The position numbers and the translations under genes were made by a program. The notes under the pieces were generated by a model that saw only the letters and a program-made list of their open reading frames with translations, made no database searches and was not told the DNA's origin. Positions 34,241 to 44,014 of a DNA stretch of 64,000 nucleotides are shown here, one piece after another; positions within the stretch are counted from its first letter, which is position 1; each line of letters opens with the position of its first letter. Source of the DNA: Fragum whitleyi (taxonomy: Eukaryota; Mollusca; Bivalvia; Cardiida; Cardiidae); assembly GCA_948146395.1 (NCBI GenBank), contig OX411543.1:25870026-25934025 (forward strand). Reading direction: 5' to 3'.

Positions 34241-37200
34241 CTATGGAACGCCACAGCTGTCATATGTTTTGAAAAGTAGTGTTAATATGCCCATTATCTA
34301 TATTAAAATGTCTGAATCAAGGGTAATTATGCTCAAATGTAGTGTTGATTTGTCCGACCTGTATAATTTAATGTCAAAAGGAAGTCTGGTTATATGCAAA
34401 ATGAGTATTGACTTGTCTAAACGTTAACTTATCATACCAAAAGGTACGTTGACTATGGCCACATTTTGTGCTGACCTGTCTTAACATTATCTGATTGTGT
34501 CAAAAGGTGGTGTCGTTAAGTCAAAGCATGTTGTTGACTTGTCTTAGAATTACATTATTATTTGAAAACGTAGAGTAATAACATCTAAATAATGTGATTT
34601 CTTGCCTTAGCACCATCTACATATGGTGACTGGTTAATGCATTACTTTAGTATGTCAAAAGGAAGCATTGTAATGTCTGTAGATAGTAACACAGCGCTAT
34701 ATTCAAAAATGTTCTTATTATGATAGAAGGTAATGTTGTTCTATCAAGACAATATGTTGAATTGTAAGAACATGGGCTTATTATGTCTAAAGGTAGTGTC
34801 ATTATGTTCGAAAAATGTGTTCTCTTGTGTAAAATCGAGTTATCATGCGAAGAGTTTACAAGTTTGATTTTGTTCAAATATTGCGTTAATTTGACAACGT
34901 TTTATCTTATTTTGTTTGAAGGAAGTGTAGTCATGCCCAAATATCGTTTTGACTTGTCTATGCAGTATGTTATCATGTCCAATTGTAGTGTGATTTTGTC
35001 AAAACGTAGCGCTGACTGGTCAATGCATTACTTTAATATGTCAAAAGAAAGCATTGTTTTGTCCAAATAACGCAATGTAATATTCAAACATAGTCTTATT
35101 ATATAAGAAGGAAATGTGGTTCTGTCAAAACAATATGTTGACTTGGCAGAACATGGGCTTATTATGTCCAAAGGTAGTGTCATTATGTTAAAGAAATGGG
35201 TTATTTTGGGTAAAATCGGGTAATCATGCGAAGAGTAAGCTTGGTTTTGTTCAAATATTGTATTGGTTTTTCTATGCATTAACTTATTTTGTTCCAAGGA
35301 AGTGTAGCCATGGCAAAACATCGTGTTGACTTGTCTATAGAGTATGTTATCATGTCGAATTATAGTGTGATTAAGTCTAAACGTAGCGTTGACTGGTCAA
35401 TGCATTGCCTTATTATATCAATAGGAAATATTGTTAAGCCCCAATTACACGTTGATATATTTAAACATATTCTTTTTATGTTAGAAGGTAATGTGGTTCT
35501 GTCAAAACCAATATGTTGTCTTGTCAGAATAAGGGCTTATTATGTCCAAAGGTAGCGTCATGATGTTCAAGAAATGTGTTCTCTTGTGTAAAACCGAGTT
35601 ATCATGCAAAAAGTAAGATTGATTTTGTTAAAATATTGCGTTAATTTCTCTACGTTGTATCTTATTTTGTTAAAAGGAAGTGTGGCCATGCCCAAATGTC
35701 GTTTTGACTTGTCAATACAGTATATTATCATGTCGAATTATAGTGAGATTTAGTCAAAACATATCGTAGACTTGTCAATGCATTACTTTAGTATGTCAAA
35801 AGGAAGCATTGTAATGTCTATAGTAACACAGGGCTATTTTCAAAAATGTTCTTATTATATTAAAAGGTAATGCTGTTCTGTCAAAACAATATGTTGACTT
35901 GTCAGAACATGGGCTTATCATGCTAAAGGTAAAGGTAGTGTCATTGTGTTCGAAAAATGTGTTCTCTTGTGTTAAACCGAGTTATCAAGCGAAGTTAAGA
36001 TTGATTTTTATCCTTTTATTTTGTTCGAAGGAAGTGTAGTCATGCCCAAATATCGTTTTGACTTGTCTATACAGTATGTTATCATGTCGAATTGTAGTGT
36101 GTTTTTGTCAAAATGAAGCGTTGACTGGTCAATGCATTACTTTAGTGTGTCAAAAGGAAGCATTGTATTGTCCAATTAACGCAATGTTTTATTCAAACAT
36201 AGTCTTATTATGTTAGAATATAATGTGGTTCTGTCAAAACAATATGTTGATTTGTCAGAACATGGGTATTTTATGTCAAACGGTAATGTCATGATGTTCC
36301 AGAAATGTGTTAATTTGGGAAAAACGAGTTTTAATGCAAAGAGTTAGATTGATTTTGTTCAAATATTGCGCTTATTTGTCTATGTATTACCTTTATATGT
36401 TCACAAGAAATGTCGTCATGCCCAAATATTGTATTGACTTATATTAACAGTATGTTATCATGTCGAATTGTGGTGTGATAAGATCAAAACGTAGCGTTGA
36501 CTGGTCAATGCATTACTTTAGCATGTCAAAAGGAAGCATTGTTATGTCCAAATAACACAATGCTATATTGAAACATGGTCTTATTATGTTAGAAGATAAT
36601 GCGGTTCTGTCAAAACAATATGTTGACTTTTCAGAACATGGACTTATCATGTCTAAAGGAGTTGTGTTATTATGTTCAAACGTGGTGGTTATTTTGATAA
36701 ATGAAGTCATGCTTTGTAAAAAAGTATGATTATCATGTTCTTAGCATTGACCAGTTAACGCTTCGTTTTGACCAATGTCTAAATCAAGTGTAATTATGCC
36801 CAAATGTAGTGTTGATTTGTCCGAACTATATCATATACTGTCAAAAGGAAGTCTGATTATATGAAAAATAAGTATTGACTTGTCTTTACGAAAACTTATC
36901 ATCCTAAAAGGTACGTTGACTATGGCCACATTTTGTGCTGACCTGTCTTAACATTATCTGATTGTGTCAAAAGGTGGTGTCGTTAAGTCAAAGCATGTTG
37001 TTGACTTGTCTTAGAATTACATTATTTTTTGAAAACGTATTGTAAAAACGTCTAAATAATGTGTTGGCCTGCCAATACACTACTTTTATATGTGAAAAGG
37101 AAGAATTGTTATGTCCAAATAACACAATACTATATACAAACATGGTTTTATTATGTTAAAAGGTAATGTGGTTCTGTCAAAACAATATGTTGACTTGTCA

Positions 37201-37295
37201 AAACATGAAGTAATCATGTCCACGGTTGATGTCGTGATGTGCAAGTAATGTGCTTACTTGGGTAAATACGACTTATCATGCAAAGAGTAAGTAAT
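34225..37295. repeat. Satellite: 63-bp subunits in a ~378-bp higher-order repeat
   Basis: The landmark ATGCATTACTTTAGTATGTC recurs near 34636, 35022, 35400, 35778, 36132 and 36508, spaced about 386, 378, 378, 354 and 376 bp. Each period holds six related subunits, most exactly 63 bp. A longer-range duplication of about 2.47 kb is also visible: 34308-34570 closely matches 36777-37045. Because 63 is a multiple of three, several frames of 65-97 aa stay open on both strands, but their products are just repeats (for example YVIMSNCSVILSKRS) and are not credible proteins. Confidence 0.88.
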
Positions 37296-37408
37296 AGTTA
37301 AACGCTAATAATTGAAAATTAAACGATTTAAACAGCCGAACGGAGGGAGCGTAGCGATCGACTGAGGCTGTTTAAATCGTTTAATTTTCAATTATTAGCG
37401 TTTTACTG
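37296..37408. mobile_element. ~113-bp palindromic MITE
   Basis: Arms AAACGCTAATAATTGAAAAT then TAAACGATTTAAACAGCC and their reverse complement surround a GC-rich loop GAACGGAGGGAGCGTAGCG. It closes the right end of the satellite. Confidence 0.85.
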
Positions 37409-37504
37409 ACTTAGTCTTTTTCCCGTGCTTAATATTATTGACTGCATTTCGCACGATTTACACGGAATAAGCCGGTTGAATTTATTTCAAGTGAACGCCC
37501 CCTC

Positions 37505-37823
37505 TTTCCAAATATGGTGTTGTTGAATATGCACGTAAATACCGAGGCTTTTTAAAGACCTAATACCGATGATAAAAGATGCAGTAGTGTTTGTTTTTAT
37601 TGACCTGACAATCACCTCCGTTCTGTAGATGAACGAACGTACGATATGTGTCCATTCTGTATTACAAGAACTTTCGCAAGAACAAACGATTTGCGGTATC
37701 AGATGTCATTAAAAAATTGTATATTAAATTTGATAAAATGTGCCACTCATTGTTAATCAACGAATTTGTTCGTATATAACACCAACTCAAATATGGCCAT
37801 TGTCAGAGAAGGGCCTACTATAC
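37505..37823 (+). repeat. Inverted repeat arm around the SINE/Ty3 cluster (left)
   Basis: Reverse-complementary to about 43360-43710: TATGCACGTAAATA, ATGATAAAAGATGCAGTA, TTTTTATTGACCTGACAAT and CACCAACTCAAATATGG occur in both arms. The frame PMIKDAVVFVFIDLT matches the minus-strand frame of the other arm, but it is broken here. Confidence 0.8.
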
Positions 37824-38149
37824 GCTTTTTTTTCAAGACTATGCTCTAACGTAGGCGATGAGTCCATGACCATGGGTATATCAGGTATATTTAACATCAT
37901 ATGATAGGACATTAACCTGATCCCTTCACTTTAATAATGAAAGTTCATGTAGTGAGTAAACCTTGCGATTAAAGACTAACAATAACTTTCCTTTGAAAGA
38001 TAAATTCTTACTTTTTTATTGAATTATCTAAACCTGTTATTTCTATTTAGAAATTATAGCACGGAAATCTAACGGATAACAGTAGTGTTCACGGCTCACC
38101 TCACAAAATCTACCTATGGTATCCTAATCTGTTTACACATAGACATAGA

Positions 38150-38305
38150 TATTTTATTCATTAAACTATAAAAAGTTTCTAGCTACATACAGAAGCAAAC
38201 AAGTTCATAAATGTTTAGTAAGCGACACAACCATGGGTAGGTACACCAGTCATTGAGATATAATTGCGATAAGGTTGAAATTGGGGTTTAACCACATGCA
38301 AACAG
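38150..38305 (+). mobile_element. 5'-truncated SINE
   Basis: The 3' part GAGATATAATTGCGATAAGG then TTGAAATTGGGGTTTAACC resembles the 3' end of the neighbouring SINE (GATATAACTGCGAAATTG, GACGTTAAAC). It lies head-to-tail just upstream of that SINE. Confidence 0.55.
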
Positions 38306-38311
38306 AATCAG

Positions 38312-38386
38312 CCGCCAACATAGCACAGTTGGTTAGGCATAAGGCTTCGAATCTGGAAGTCGTGGGTTCGATCCCCGGTGGCGGCA
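38312..38386 (+). tRNA. tRNA-Arg-like SINE head (pseudo-tRNA)
   Basis: The cloverleaf is only partly formed: acceptor and T arms pair, but D and anticodon stems are weak. It continues directly into a SINE body without a terminator. Treat it as a SINE promoter, not a tRNA gene. Confidence 0.45.
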
Positions 38387-38566
38387 AATATCCTTTCCGA
38401 CGTTTGTCTCTCACCAATGGGTTGATATAATCGTAAACCTATGTGAGCAGTCGGAGGCTAGGAAAGGGTGAAATAGTAGTACAGGTGAAAGAAATACCAG
38501 GAATCCATTGTTAGGTGCTCAGGCCGCCGCGATATAACTGCGAAATTGTTGAAAGCGACGTTAAAC
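38312..38566 (+). mobile_element. tRNA-derived SINE, tail split by the Ty3 insertion
   Basis: The head (38312-38386) has a perfect 7-bp acceptor pairing GCCGCCA/TGGCGGC, an A box TAGCACAGTTGGTTAGG and a B box GGGTTCGATCCCC. The anticodon region CTTCGAA suggests descent from tRNA-Arg(TCG). The body runs to GAAAGCGACGTTAAAC, where the Ty3 LTR begins. The rest of the tail (CCAATTCCAACAAACAAAGC) resumes at about 43279. Body copies lie at 44277-44482 and 46795-46905. Confidence 0.8.
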
Positions 38567-38736
38567 TGTAATGTTGTGGGTTCAGTGAGAAATAGAGGAT
38601 GGTAGGGATTTGATAAGACTTTATTTATTTGGATTTCTCTCACAGCCATGGAACATATCAAAAAGGGAAACAACCCTTACCAAAATCAAAGTATCAAGAG
38701 TCTAGTATCAAAGTACTACGAGTACTCAATGTTACA
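38567..38736 (-). repeat. 3' LTR of Ty3/gypsy element
   Basis: 170 bp, starting TGTAATGTTG and ending CAATGTTACA on the + strand. The polypurine tract abuts it at 38737-38750 on the minus strand. Confidence 0.95.
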
Positions 38737-39081
38737 TCCCTTTTCTTTTGAATTAAATGAGCCAACATTGAAAACAAATTTTGGAACATGACAACAGAAC
38801 ATTAGACATCTGATGATGAATTCAAACTGCCTTGCTATTCACAATAAAAGTGTTTTCATTACAACTGAACACTAGTGAAGATGAGTACTTCATAATGCTT
38901 TAAAATCTAACTCTCAAGTTTGTGCTGTGGCACTAATAGAAATTAACTGTCTTAAAGATAGCAAAATGTCGTTCCTGGACATATTGAGCTTGTATTATGA
39001 ACTCATAAAAATTAAAATGTTGACAAGGAATCACAAATCACAAGTCACTACCCTTTGTTGTTGGTACAGTACTGCCACACT

Positions 39082-40485
39082 TCACATTGAAACGATGACC
39101 TTAGGTTTCACTGTACGACCAGCTTTAGTAATGTAAGGTTGACTAGATTTTGGACTAGACATCGACTTTTGACTAGACATTTGCTTATTAGCATCATCAT
39201 TGCCTCGTTTTGATGCTTGATCATGATCATAATGTGCAGGTGACAACTGGTCTTCCGACGAATCTGCATAAAATGGGTGTAAATCCTGTGAAGAATCAAA
39301 CTTCGGATTTTCACCAGTTTTCTGCAAGAATCTTCTGTTTCTCCTATAACAGTTGCCTGCCTCTGTTTCAACAATGTAAGACCTGTCAGAGTGCTTATCT
39401 GTGACCACTGCTGGTTTCCAATCTCTGCTATTATGCTTTATCCTAACTGGTTCCCCTATTTCCAATGGCCTTAGCACCTTAGAACCATTGTCGTAATACT
39501 GCTTTTGGCGGTCATGACGTTGCTCAAGTTTGGCCTTAACCTTTGACCTATCCACAACCTTAGGTAACAGTTGATCATTGACAGAGGGCAAGATAGATCG
39601 ATACCTTCGGCTGTTTAACAGTTGGGCAGGCGAGTAACCGCATTCAAGGGGGCAGTTGCGATATTCCAGAATACTGATATACGGATCTTTTTTGTCAACC
39701 TTTGCTTTATCAAATAAATTCTTGATAATCTGGACATATTTTTCCGCAAGACCATTTGATTGTGGATAGTGCGGGGAAGATGTTGAATGAGTAAAATTCC
39801 AGTCTCTTGCAAAAGTCTGGAATTGCTGGGCAGAAAATTGAGGACCATTATCAGAGACAAGTTTCTCTGGAATACCATGGCTAGAAAATATCTTCTTAAG
39901 TTTTCGAACAATCGAATCACTTGAGGTGCTTTGCAATAAGTCAACCTCAAAGTACCTACTATAATAGCATACTGTCACTAGATAATCCTTATTATCCCAA
40001 GCGAATAAATCACAGGCAATATTTTGCCAAGGACGATCTGGGATTGGGTGGGACTGTAGAGGCTCTTTTGGGTTTTCATTTCGAAACGCGATGCATGTTT
40101 CACAAGACAATAAATACTCAGTTATTTCTGCCGACATTTTGGGCCAAAACATTATGTCTCTAGCTCTTTTTAGAGACTTGTCGGCACCCATGTGACCTGA
40201 ATGTATGGATTCTAACATTGTTTGGCGCATAGATCTAGGAATTACAATTTTCTCTCCCTTGAATACTAAATCATTTATGAAGGACAACTCATCCCTATGA
40301 TTCCAGTATTCCGTAACCAATGGGGAGCATTCTGAGCGACTTTCGGGCCAACCATTTAGAATTGTTGCTTTCAGTTGCTGTAACTGATTATCATATTTGG
40401 TCGCAGAAACCAAATCACGGTTTTTTTTTGTCACTGTATGGTAAATTAGTGTAGACACTATGGACGTGTAAATCGATCCCTTCAC
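39082..40485 (-). CDS. Ty3/gypsy integrase frame
   Basis: The open frame is 467 aa and overlaps the end of the upstream frame by 71 bp in the +1 phase. The first ~22 residues are probably not native, since meaningful sequence begins at the A9 run with RDLVSATKYD. It has an HHCC-type zinc region (HSGH at 95-98, CETC at 128-131), the catalytic core Asp159 (CDLFAWDNKDY), Asp212 (VSDNGPQFS) and Glu248 (NGLAEKYVQ), and a C-terminal DNA-binding-type domain about 335-390 (IGEPVRIKHN, CYRRNRRFL). The Ser/Lys-rich tail ends KVIVSM. Either a one-base slip in the A run or a real +1 frameshift links it to the upstream polyprotein. Confidence 0.92.
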   Translation of the reverse strand: MKGSIYTSIVSTLIYHTVTKKNRDLVSATKYDNQLQQLKATILNGWPESRSECSPLVTEYWNHRDELSFINDLVFKGEKIVIPRSMRQTMLESIHSGHMGADKSLKRARDIMFWPKMSAEITEYLLSCETCIAFRNENPKEPLQSHPIPDRPWQNIACDLFAWDNKDYLVTVCYYSRYFEVDLLQSTSSDSIVRKLKKIFSSHGIPEKLVSDNGPQFSAQQFQTFARDWNFTHSTSSPHYPQSNGLAEKYVQIIKNLFDKAKVDKKDPYISILEYRNCPLECGYSPAQLLNSRRYRSILPSVNDQLLPKVVDRSKVKAKLEQRHDRQKQYYDNGSKVLRPLEIGEPVRIKHNSRDWKPAVVTDKHSDRSYIVETEAGNCYRRNRRFLQKTGENPKFDSSQDLHPFYADSSEDQLSPAHYDHDQASKRGNDDANKQMSSQKSMSSPKSSQPYITKAGRTVKPKVIVSM

Positions 40486-43084
40486 TTAATTCAGGGAATG
40501 TGTCAGAAAGGTATTTCCTACTAAGAGTATCAACTATCGGAATTGAAGTTCCCTTTACAAATTGTATTTGCAAATCATATTTTTGTAGTTGCAGGAGCAT
40601 GCGCTGAATACGCGGTGGAGCAGAATGTAATGGCTTATTCCAAATTGATTCAATGGGCTTATGGTCAGATTGGACCGTAACTGGTCTGCCATATATAAAA
40701 TGGTGGAATTTTTTGCATCCAAATAAGATTGCATAAGTCTCTTTTTCAATCTGTGCGTAATTGACCTCCGATTCAGTCAATGATTTAGAGGCGAAGGCTA
40801 TGGGCTTCCCATCTTGAAGAATAGTTGCGCCCAAGCCAAATTTTGAAGCATCAACCTGCAGTGTCAATGGCTTATTCTGATCAAAGTATGCGAGAACTGG
40901 GGTTTGGGTCATAACCTGTTTAACCTTGTTGAATGACTCTACTTGGGGACTATCCCAAACAAATTCGGACTTTCCTTTCAATAGCAATCTCATCGGTGCT
41001 GTAATCTCTGCTAAATTTGGGGCAAATCGCGTAAGATACGTTATCATTCCCATGAGTGTTTCAAGCTCATTTCGACTTTTGGGGGGATCCATGTTAACAA
41101 TGGCCTTGACCTTCTCAGGGTCTGGTTTAAGACCATCAGATCCAAGAACATGCCCAAAATATGGGACTTCTGTAGTGCTGATTTCAGCTTTTTCGGGGTT
41201 AAACCTTACGCCCTTTAACCTAGCTCTTAATAGTACATTTCGCAAGCAAGTGTCATGTTCTTCATTGGTTGACCCATATACTAAAATATCATCAACGATA
41301 CATGCGACACCTTCCAGCCCTTCAAATGACTCATCAATCTTACGCTGAAATTCGTCTTGGCTACAAACTAAGCCAAACGGCACCCTACAATATCTATAAC
41401 GGCCATAGGGGGTATTAAAAGTGGTCAAATAAGAAGAGGATTCGGATAGCTTTAAACTCCAATATCCACTTCGTGCATCTAATTTGCTAAAAAAATTAGC
41501 CCCATGCAGTTGCGGTAGGATATCATCCAATGTTCGCATTGGGTAGTGAGGGCGGCGTATTGCCTTGTTTAGGGCTTGGGGGCCTAGGCAAACTCTAATT
41601 TTACCTGTTTTGGGTTTTTCAGTAACTACAAGGGAGTTAACCCAGTCAGTGGGTTCCGTGACCCTAGCAATAATCTCATTTTTTTCCATACGGTCTAACT
41701 CTGCCTTCAAGGGTTCCCTAAGAGCAACCGGTACCTTTCGCGGAGGGTGGACAACCGGGACAGCATTTGGGTTAAGGTGAATAGTGCATTCCCCCTGCAA
41801 AAGACCAATACCTGTAAAGACATCCTTGAATTCCTTCAAGACGTCATTCAAGCTATTTAAAGGTGGGTTTGAAATGTGGGAAGCTTGTAAGTTATAGACC
41901 AATTTGATAGCATTTAACTCTATAGATGACTTTAAACCTAGTAGAGGGGGGGTATCAGTATCTACAACAAAAAAGAGGGGTTTGAGTGTTGACTCTTTAT
42001 GAGTACAGTCAAGGAGAACCGTGCCCAACACCTTAAGGTTGTCTCCACTGTAAGCGGAGAGTTGACTTTGCGTCTGCACAAGTGGCCCTTTAATTCCCAA
42101 TCCATTGTATATTTTTGAAGGAATAATGTTGACCTGGGAACCTGTGTCTATCTTAAATTTAACCTCTTTACCAAGTGGCCCGATGTTAATAGTGATAAAT
42201 GCCTGATCGGATCTTACATTTGTTGAAACAGAACCATTATTTATAGCGTCAACAAAATAATCAGACTCGCTTGATTGGTCAGATGCATCATGGTCTACTG
42301 CATGTGCATTCATATTGTCATCACCTGATCGACATACGATTGCGAAGTGGTTCAACTTGTTACACTTATTACACACTTGCCCTCTGGCCGGGCAAAACCC
42401 TTTTTTGTTGTGTACTCTTCCGCAGTTTGTGCAGGTTACTTGTCTACGCCGACCCTGTCTGGGGGTGTTGTACCTTGACTCTCCCACCTTTGAGTTGTTT
42501 GCGCGTTTGTTTCTTTTGGCGTTGTGATGGACTACATCGACATCAGACGACATGCTTTTTAATTGCTCCTGTGAGTATTCGTGGCTCTGTGCAATTTGTA
42601 TTGCTTTGTCTAGAGTTAGTTCTTTCCCAATATTGATTAGTTTCTCGCGTATTTTGTGGGAATTCGTGCCAAAGACTATACGGTCCCTGATCAATTCGTC
42701 TGTTGAGTTGCCATATTCACAGTCTTTGGCACTTAATCGAAGTCTGGTTAGGTACATCTCTATAGAATCTGTACCCTGAACCTCATTGTTGAATTTAAAT
42801 CTAGCAAAGATAGGGTTAAGTTTTGGGCGAATGTGCTCTCTAAATCGTTTATAATGGGGGTCAATTTTTTTCTTATCTTCATCTGCCATGGTCCATGTAC
42901 GATGAATCTCACGCCCCTTGTCCCCTACCCATAGAAGGAGATATGCGACCTGTTCCTCCTCGGATTTCTCTTTGAGTGGGCCTTTGAATATGAGCTCAAC
43001 ATGAGCTTGGAATTTGTCCCATGAATCTGTCGGATTGGATGACTCCCAGTCCATCCTGGGGTGAGGTATGCCTACCAATTCCAT
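40415..43084 (-). CDS. Ty3/gypsy gag-protease-RT-RNase H polyprotein
   Basis: 889 aa, starting with ATG five bases after the primer-binding site region. Gag occupies about 1-255. It has two zinc-knuckle-like motifs, CTNCGRVHNKKGFC (218-231) and CNKCNKLNHFAIVC (238-251). A retroviral-type aspartic protease follows (FKIDTGSQVNI, Asp313). RT spans about 440-630, with Asp536 in SKLDARSGYW and the Asp pair 598-599 in CIVDDILVYG. A connection follows and then RNase H (TLQVDASKFG, Asp745; Glu780; SDHKP, Asp807). All expected catalytic residues are present. The frame ends PYSDKKKP, then stop, at an A9 run (40429-40421) where the integrase frame takes over one base out of phase. Confidence 0.93.
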   Translation of the reverse strand: MELVGIPHPRMDWESSNPTDSWDKFQAHVELIFKGPLKEKSEEEQVAYLLLWVGDKGREIHRTWTMADEDKKKIDPHYKRFREHIRPKLNPIFARFKFNNEVQGTDSIEMYLTRLRLSAKDCEYGNSTDELIRDRIVFGTNSHKIREKLINIGKELTLDKAIQIAQSHEYSQEQLKSMSSDVDVVHHNAKRNKRANNSKVGESRYNTPRQGRRRQVTCTNCGRVHNKKGFCPARGQVCNKCNKLNHFAIVCRSGDDNMNAHAVDHDASDQSSESDYFVDAINNGSVSTNVRSDQAFITINIGPLGKEVKFKIDTGSQVNIIPSKIYNGLGIKGPLVQTQSQLSAYSGDNLKVLGTVLLDCTHKESTLKPLFFVVDTDTPPLLGLKSSIELNAIKLVYNLQASHISNPPLNSLNDVLKEFKDVFTGIGLLQGECTIHLNPNAVPVVHPPRKVPVALREPLKAELDRMEKNEIIARVTEPTDWVNSLVVTEKPKTGKIRVCLGPQALNKAIRRPHYPMRTLDDILPQLHGANFFSKLDARSGYWSLKLSESSSYLTTFNTPYGRYRYCRVPFGLVCSQDEFQRKIDESFEGLEGVACIVDDILVYGSTNEEHDTCLRNVLLRARLKGVRFNPEKAEISTTEVPYFGHVLGSDGLKPDPEKVKAIVNMDPPKSRNELETLMGMITYLTRFAPNLAEITAPMRLLLKGKSEFVWDSPQVESFNKVKQVMTQTPVLAYFDQNKPLTLQVDASKFGLGATILQDGKPIAFASKSLTESEVNYAQIEKETYAILFGCKKFHHFIYGRPVTVQSDHKPIESIWNKPLHSAPPRIQRMLLQLQKYDLQIQFVKGTSIPIVDTLSRKYLSDTFPELSEGIDLHVHSVYTNLPYSDKKKP

Positions 43085-43105
43085 AATCAGCCACTTCTGT
43101 CACCA

Positions 43106-43275
43106 TGTAATGTTGTGGGTTCAGTGAGAAATAGAGGATGGTAGGGATTTGATAAGACTTTATTTATTTGGATTTCTCTCACAGCCATGGAACATATCAA
43201 AAAGGGAAACAACCCTTACCAAAATCAAAGTATCAAGAGTCTAGTATCAAAGTACTACGAGTACTCAATGTTACA
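43106..43275 (-). repeat. 5' LTR of Ty3/gypsy element
   Basis: Same 170 bp as the other LTR, with no difference seen. It must hold the promoter for the minus-strand transcript. TTTATTTATTTGGATTT lies inside but no clean TATA box is assigned. Confidence 0.95.
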
Positions 43276-43310
43276 AAAACCAATTCCAACAAACAAAGCA
43301 AACAGAATGC
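43276..43310 (+). repeat. Resumed SINE tail after Ty3 element
   Basis: AAAACCAATTCCAACAAACA and further AAAC-like repeats continue the SINE tail cut at 38566. This shows that the Ty3 insertion is younger than the SINE. Confidence 0.7.
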
Positions 43311-43359
43311 CATGTCACGCCTTGTATCGTTTCAATAATAAAATGTCTTTGTTTAAACA

Positions 43360-43740
43360 GATTAGTATACTAGTACGTCCTTCTCCGGTAAGGACCATAT
43401 TTGAGTTGGTGTTTTGTAAGGTAAAGTTAATTTGTCCTTATATATGAACAAATTTGTTGATTAACAACTACTGGCACATTTTTTTTTTCAAATGCAATCT
43501 ATTAATTACATCTGATACAGTAAAACAAAAGCAAATCGAAAGTACTTGTAAAACAGAGTGGACATATATCATATTTTCGTTCATCGTCAGAACGGAGGTC
43601 ATTGTCAGGTCAATAAAAACAAACAATACTGCATCTTTTATCATCGGAAACAGCTCTATAAAAAAGCCTCGATATTTACGTGCATATTTCAACAACTCCA
43701 TATTTGTCCATGCATGAGACAAAGTTGGTAACCTGTGATT
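43360..43740 (-). repeat. Inverted repeat arm around the SINE/Ty3 cluster (right)
   Basis: Partner of 37505-37823. On the minus strand a 96-aa frame (43758-43468) reads YARKYRGFFIELFPMIKDAV then LFVFIDLTMTSVLTMNE. No family is recognised. It could be a piece of a transposon gene carried in both arms. Confidence 0.75.
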
Positions 43741-44014
43741 CGAGCCACCAGTGGACACACCCGATATTGATAATGTGTTATTTTCACATTTAACCCCTGA
43801 CTCGATTAAAACGCATTAATCTACTCCAAGAATGTATTTTTCTAAAAGTTTAATTTGAATCATTTAGTTATTTAAATGATTTTTCTCAGGCATATTTCGA
43901 TTGTACCCCTTAAACCCCTTTTCTGTCAAAAATAAATTGATATTTATGACTGGTGTAGCTAGAACACTGAAGTTGTTACATAGACACATAGACGGGCAGT
44001 TTCAATGCCAGTGA

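Larger units (their letters stand above)
38567..43275 (-). mobile_element. Ty3/gypsy LTR retrotransposon, full length, young
   Basis: Two 170-bp LTRs (38567-38736 and 43106-43275), identical by eye, with TGTAA...TTACA ends, enclose gag-pol on the minus strand. Beside the 5' LTR (43106-43275) the minus strand reads TGGTGACAGAAGTGG, a primer-binding site complementary to a tRNA ending in CCA. Beside the 3' LTR lies a polypurine tract AAAAGAAAAGGGA. Flanks are TAAAC and AAAAC, a 5-bp target duplication with one mismatch. The target was the tail of a SINE. Domain order (gag, protease, RT, RNase H, integrase) is that of Metaviridae-type elements; a Mag-like (C-group) placement is my guess. No envelope-like frame. 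Confidence 0.95.

Noticed and set aside
34218..36710. Frames of 65-97 aa in the satellite treated as genes
   Set aside because: They repeat with the 63-bp unit on both strands and have no gene context.
34225..37295. CRISPR-like array
   Set aside because: Units are diverged relatives without unique spacers, and the genome is animal.
38312..38386. Possible functional tRNA-Arg gene
   Set aside because: D and anticodon stems pair poorly and it runs directly into a SINE body shared by other copies.
42271..42636. 121-aa and other + strand frames inside the Ty3 element
   Set aside because: Opposite-strand shadows of the intact gag-pol frame.
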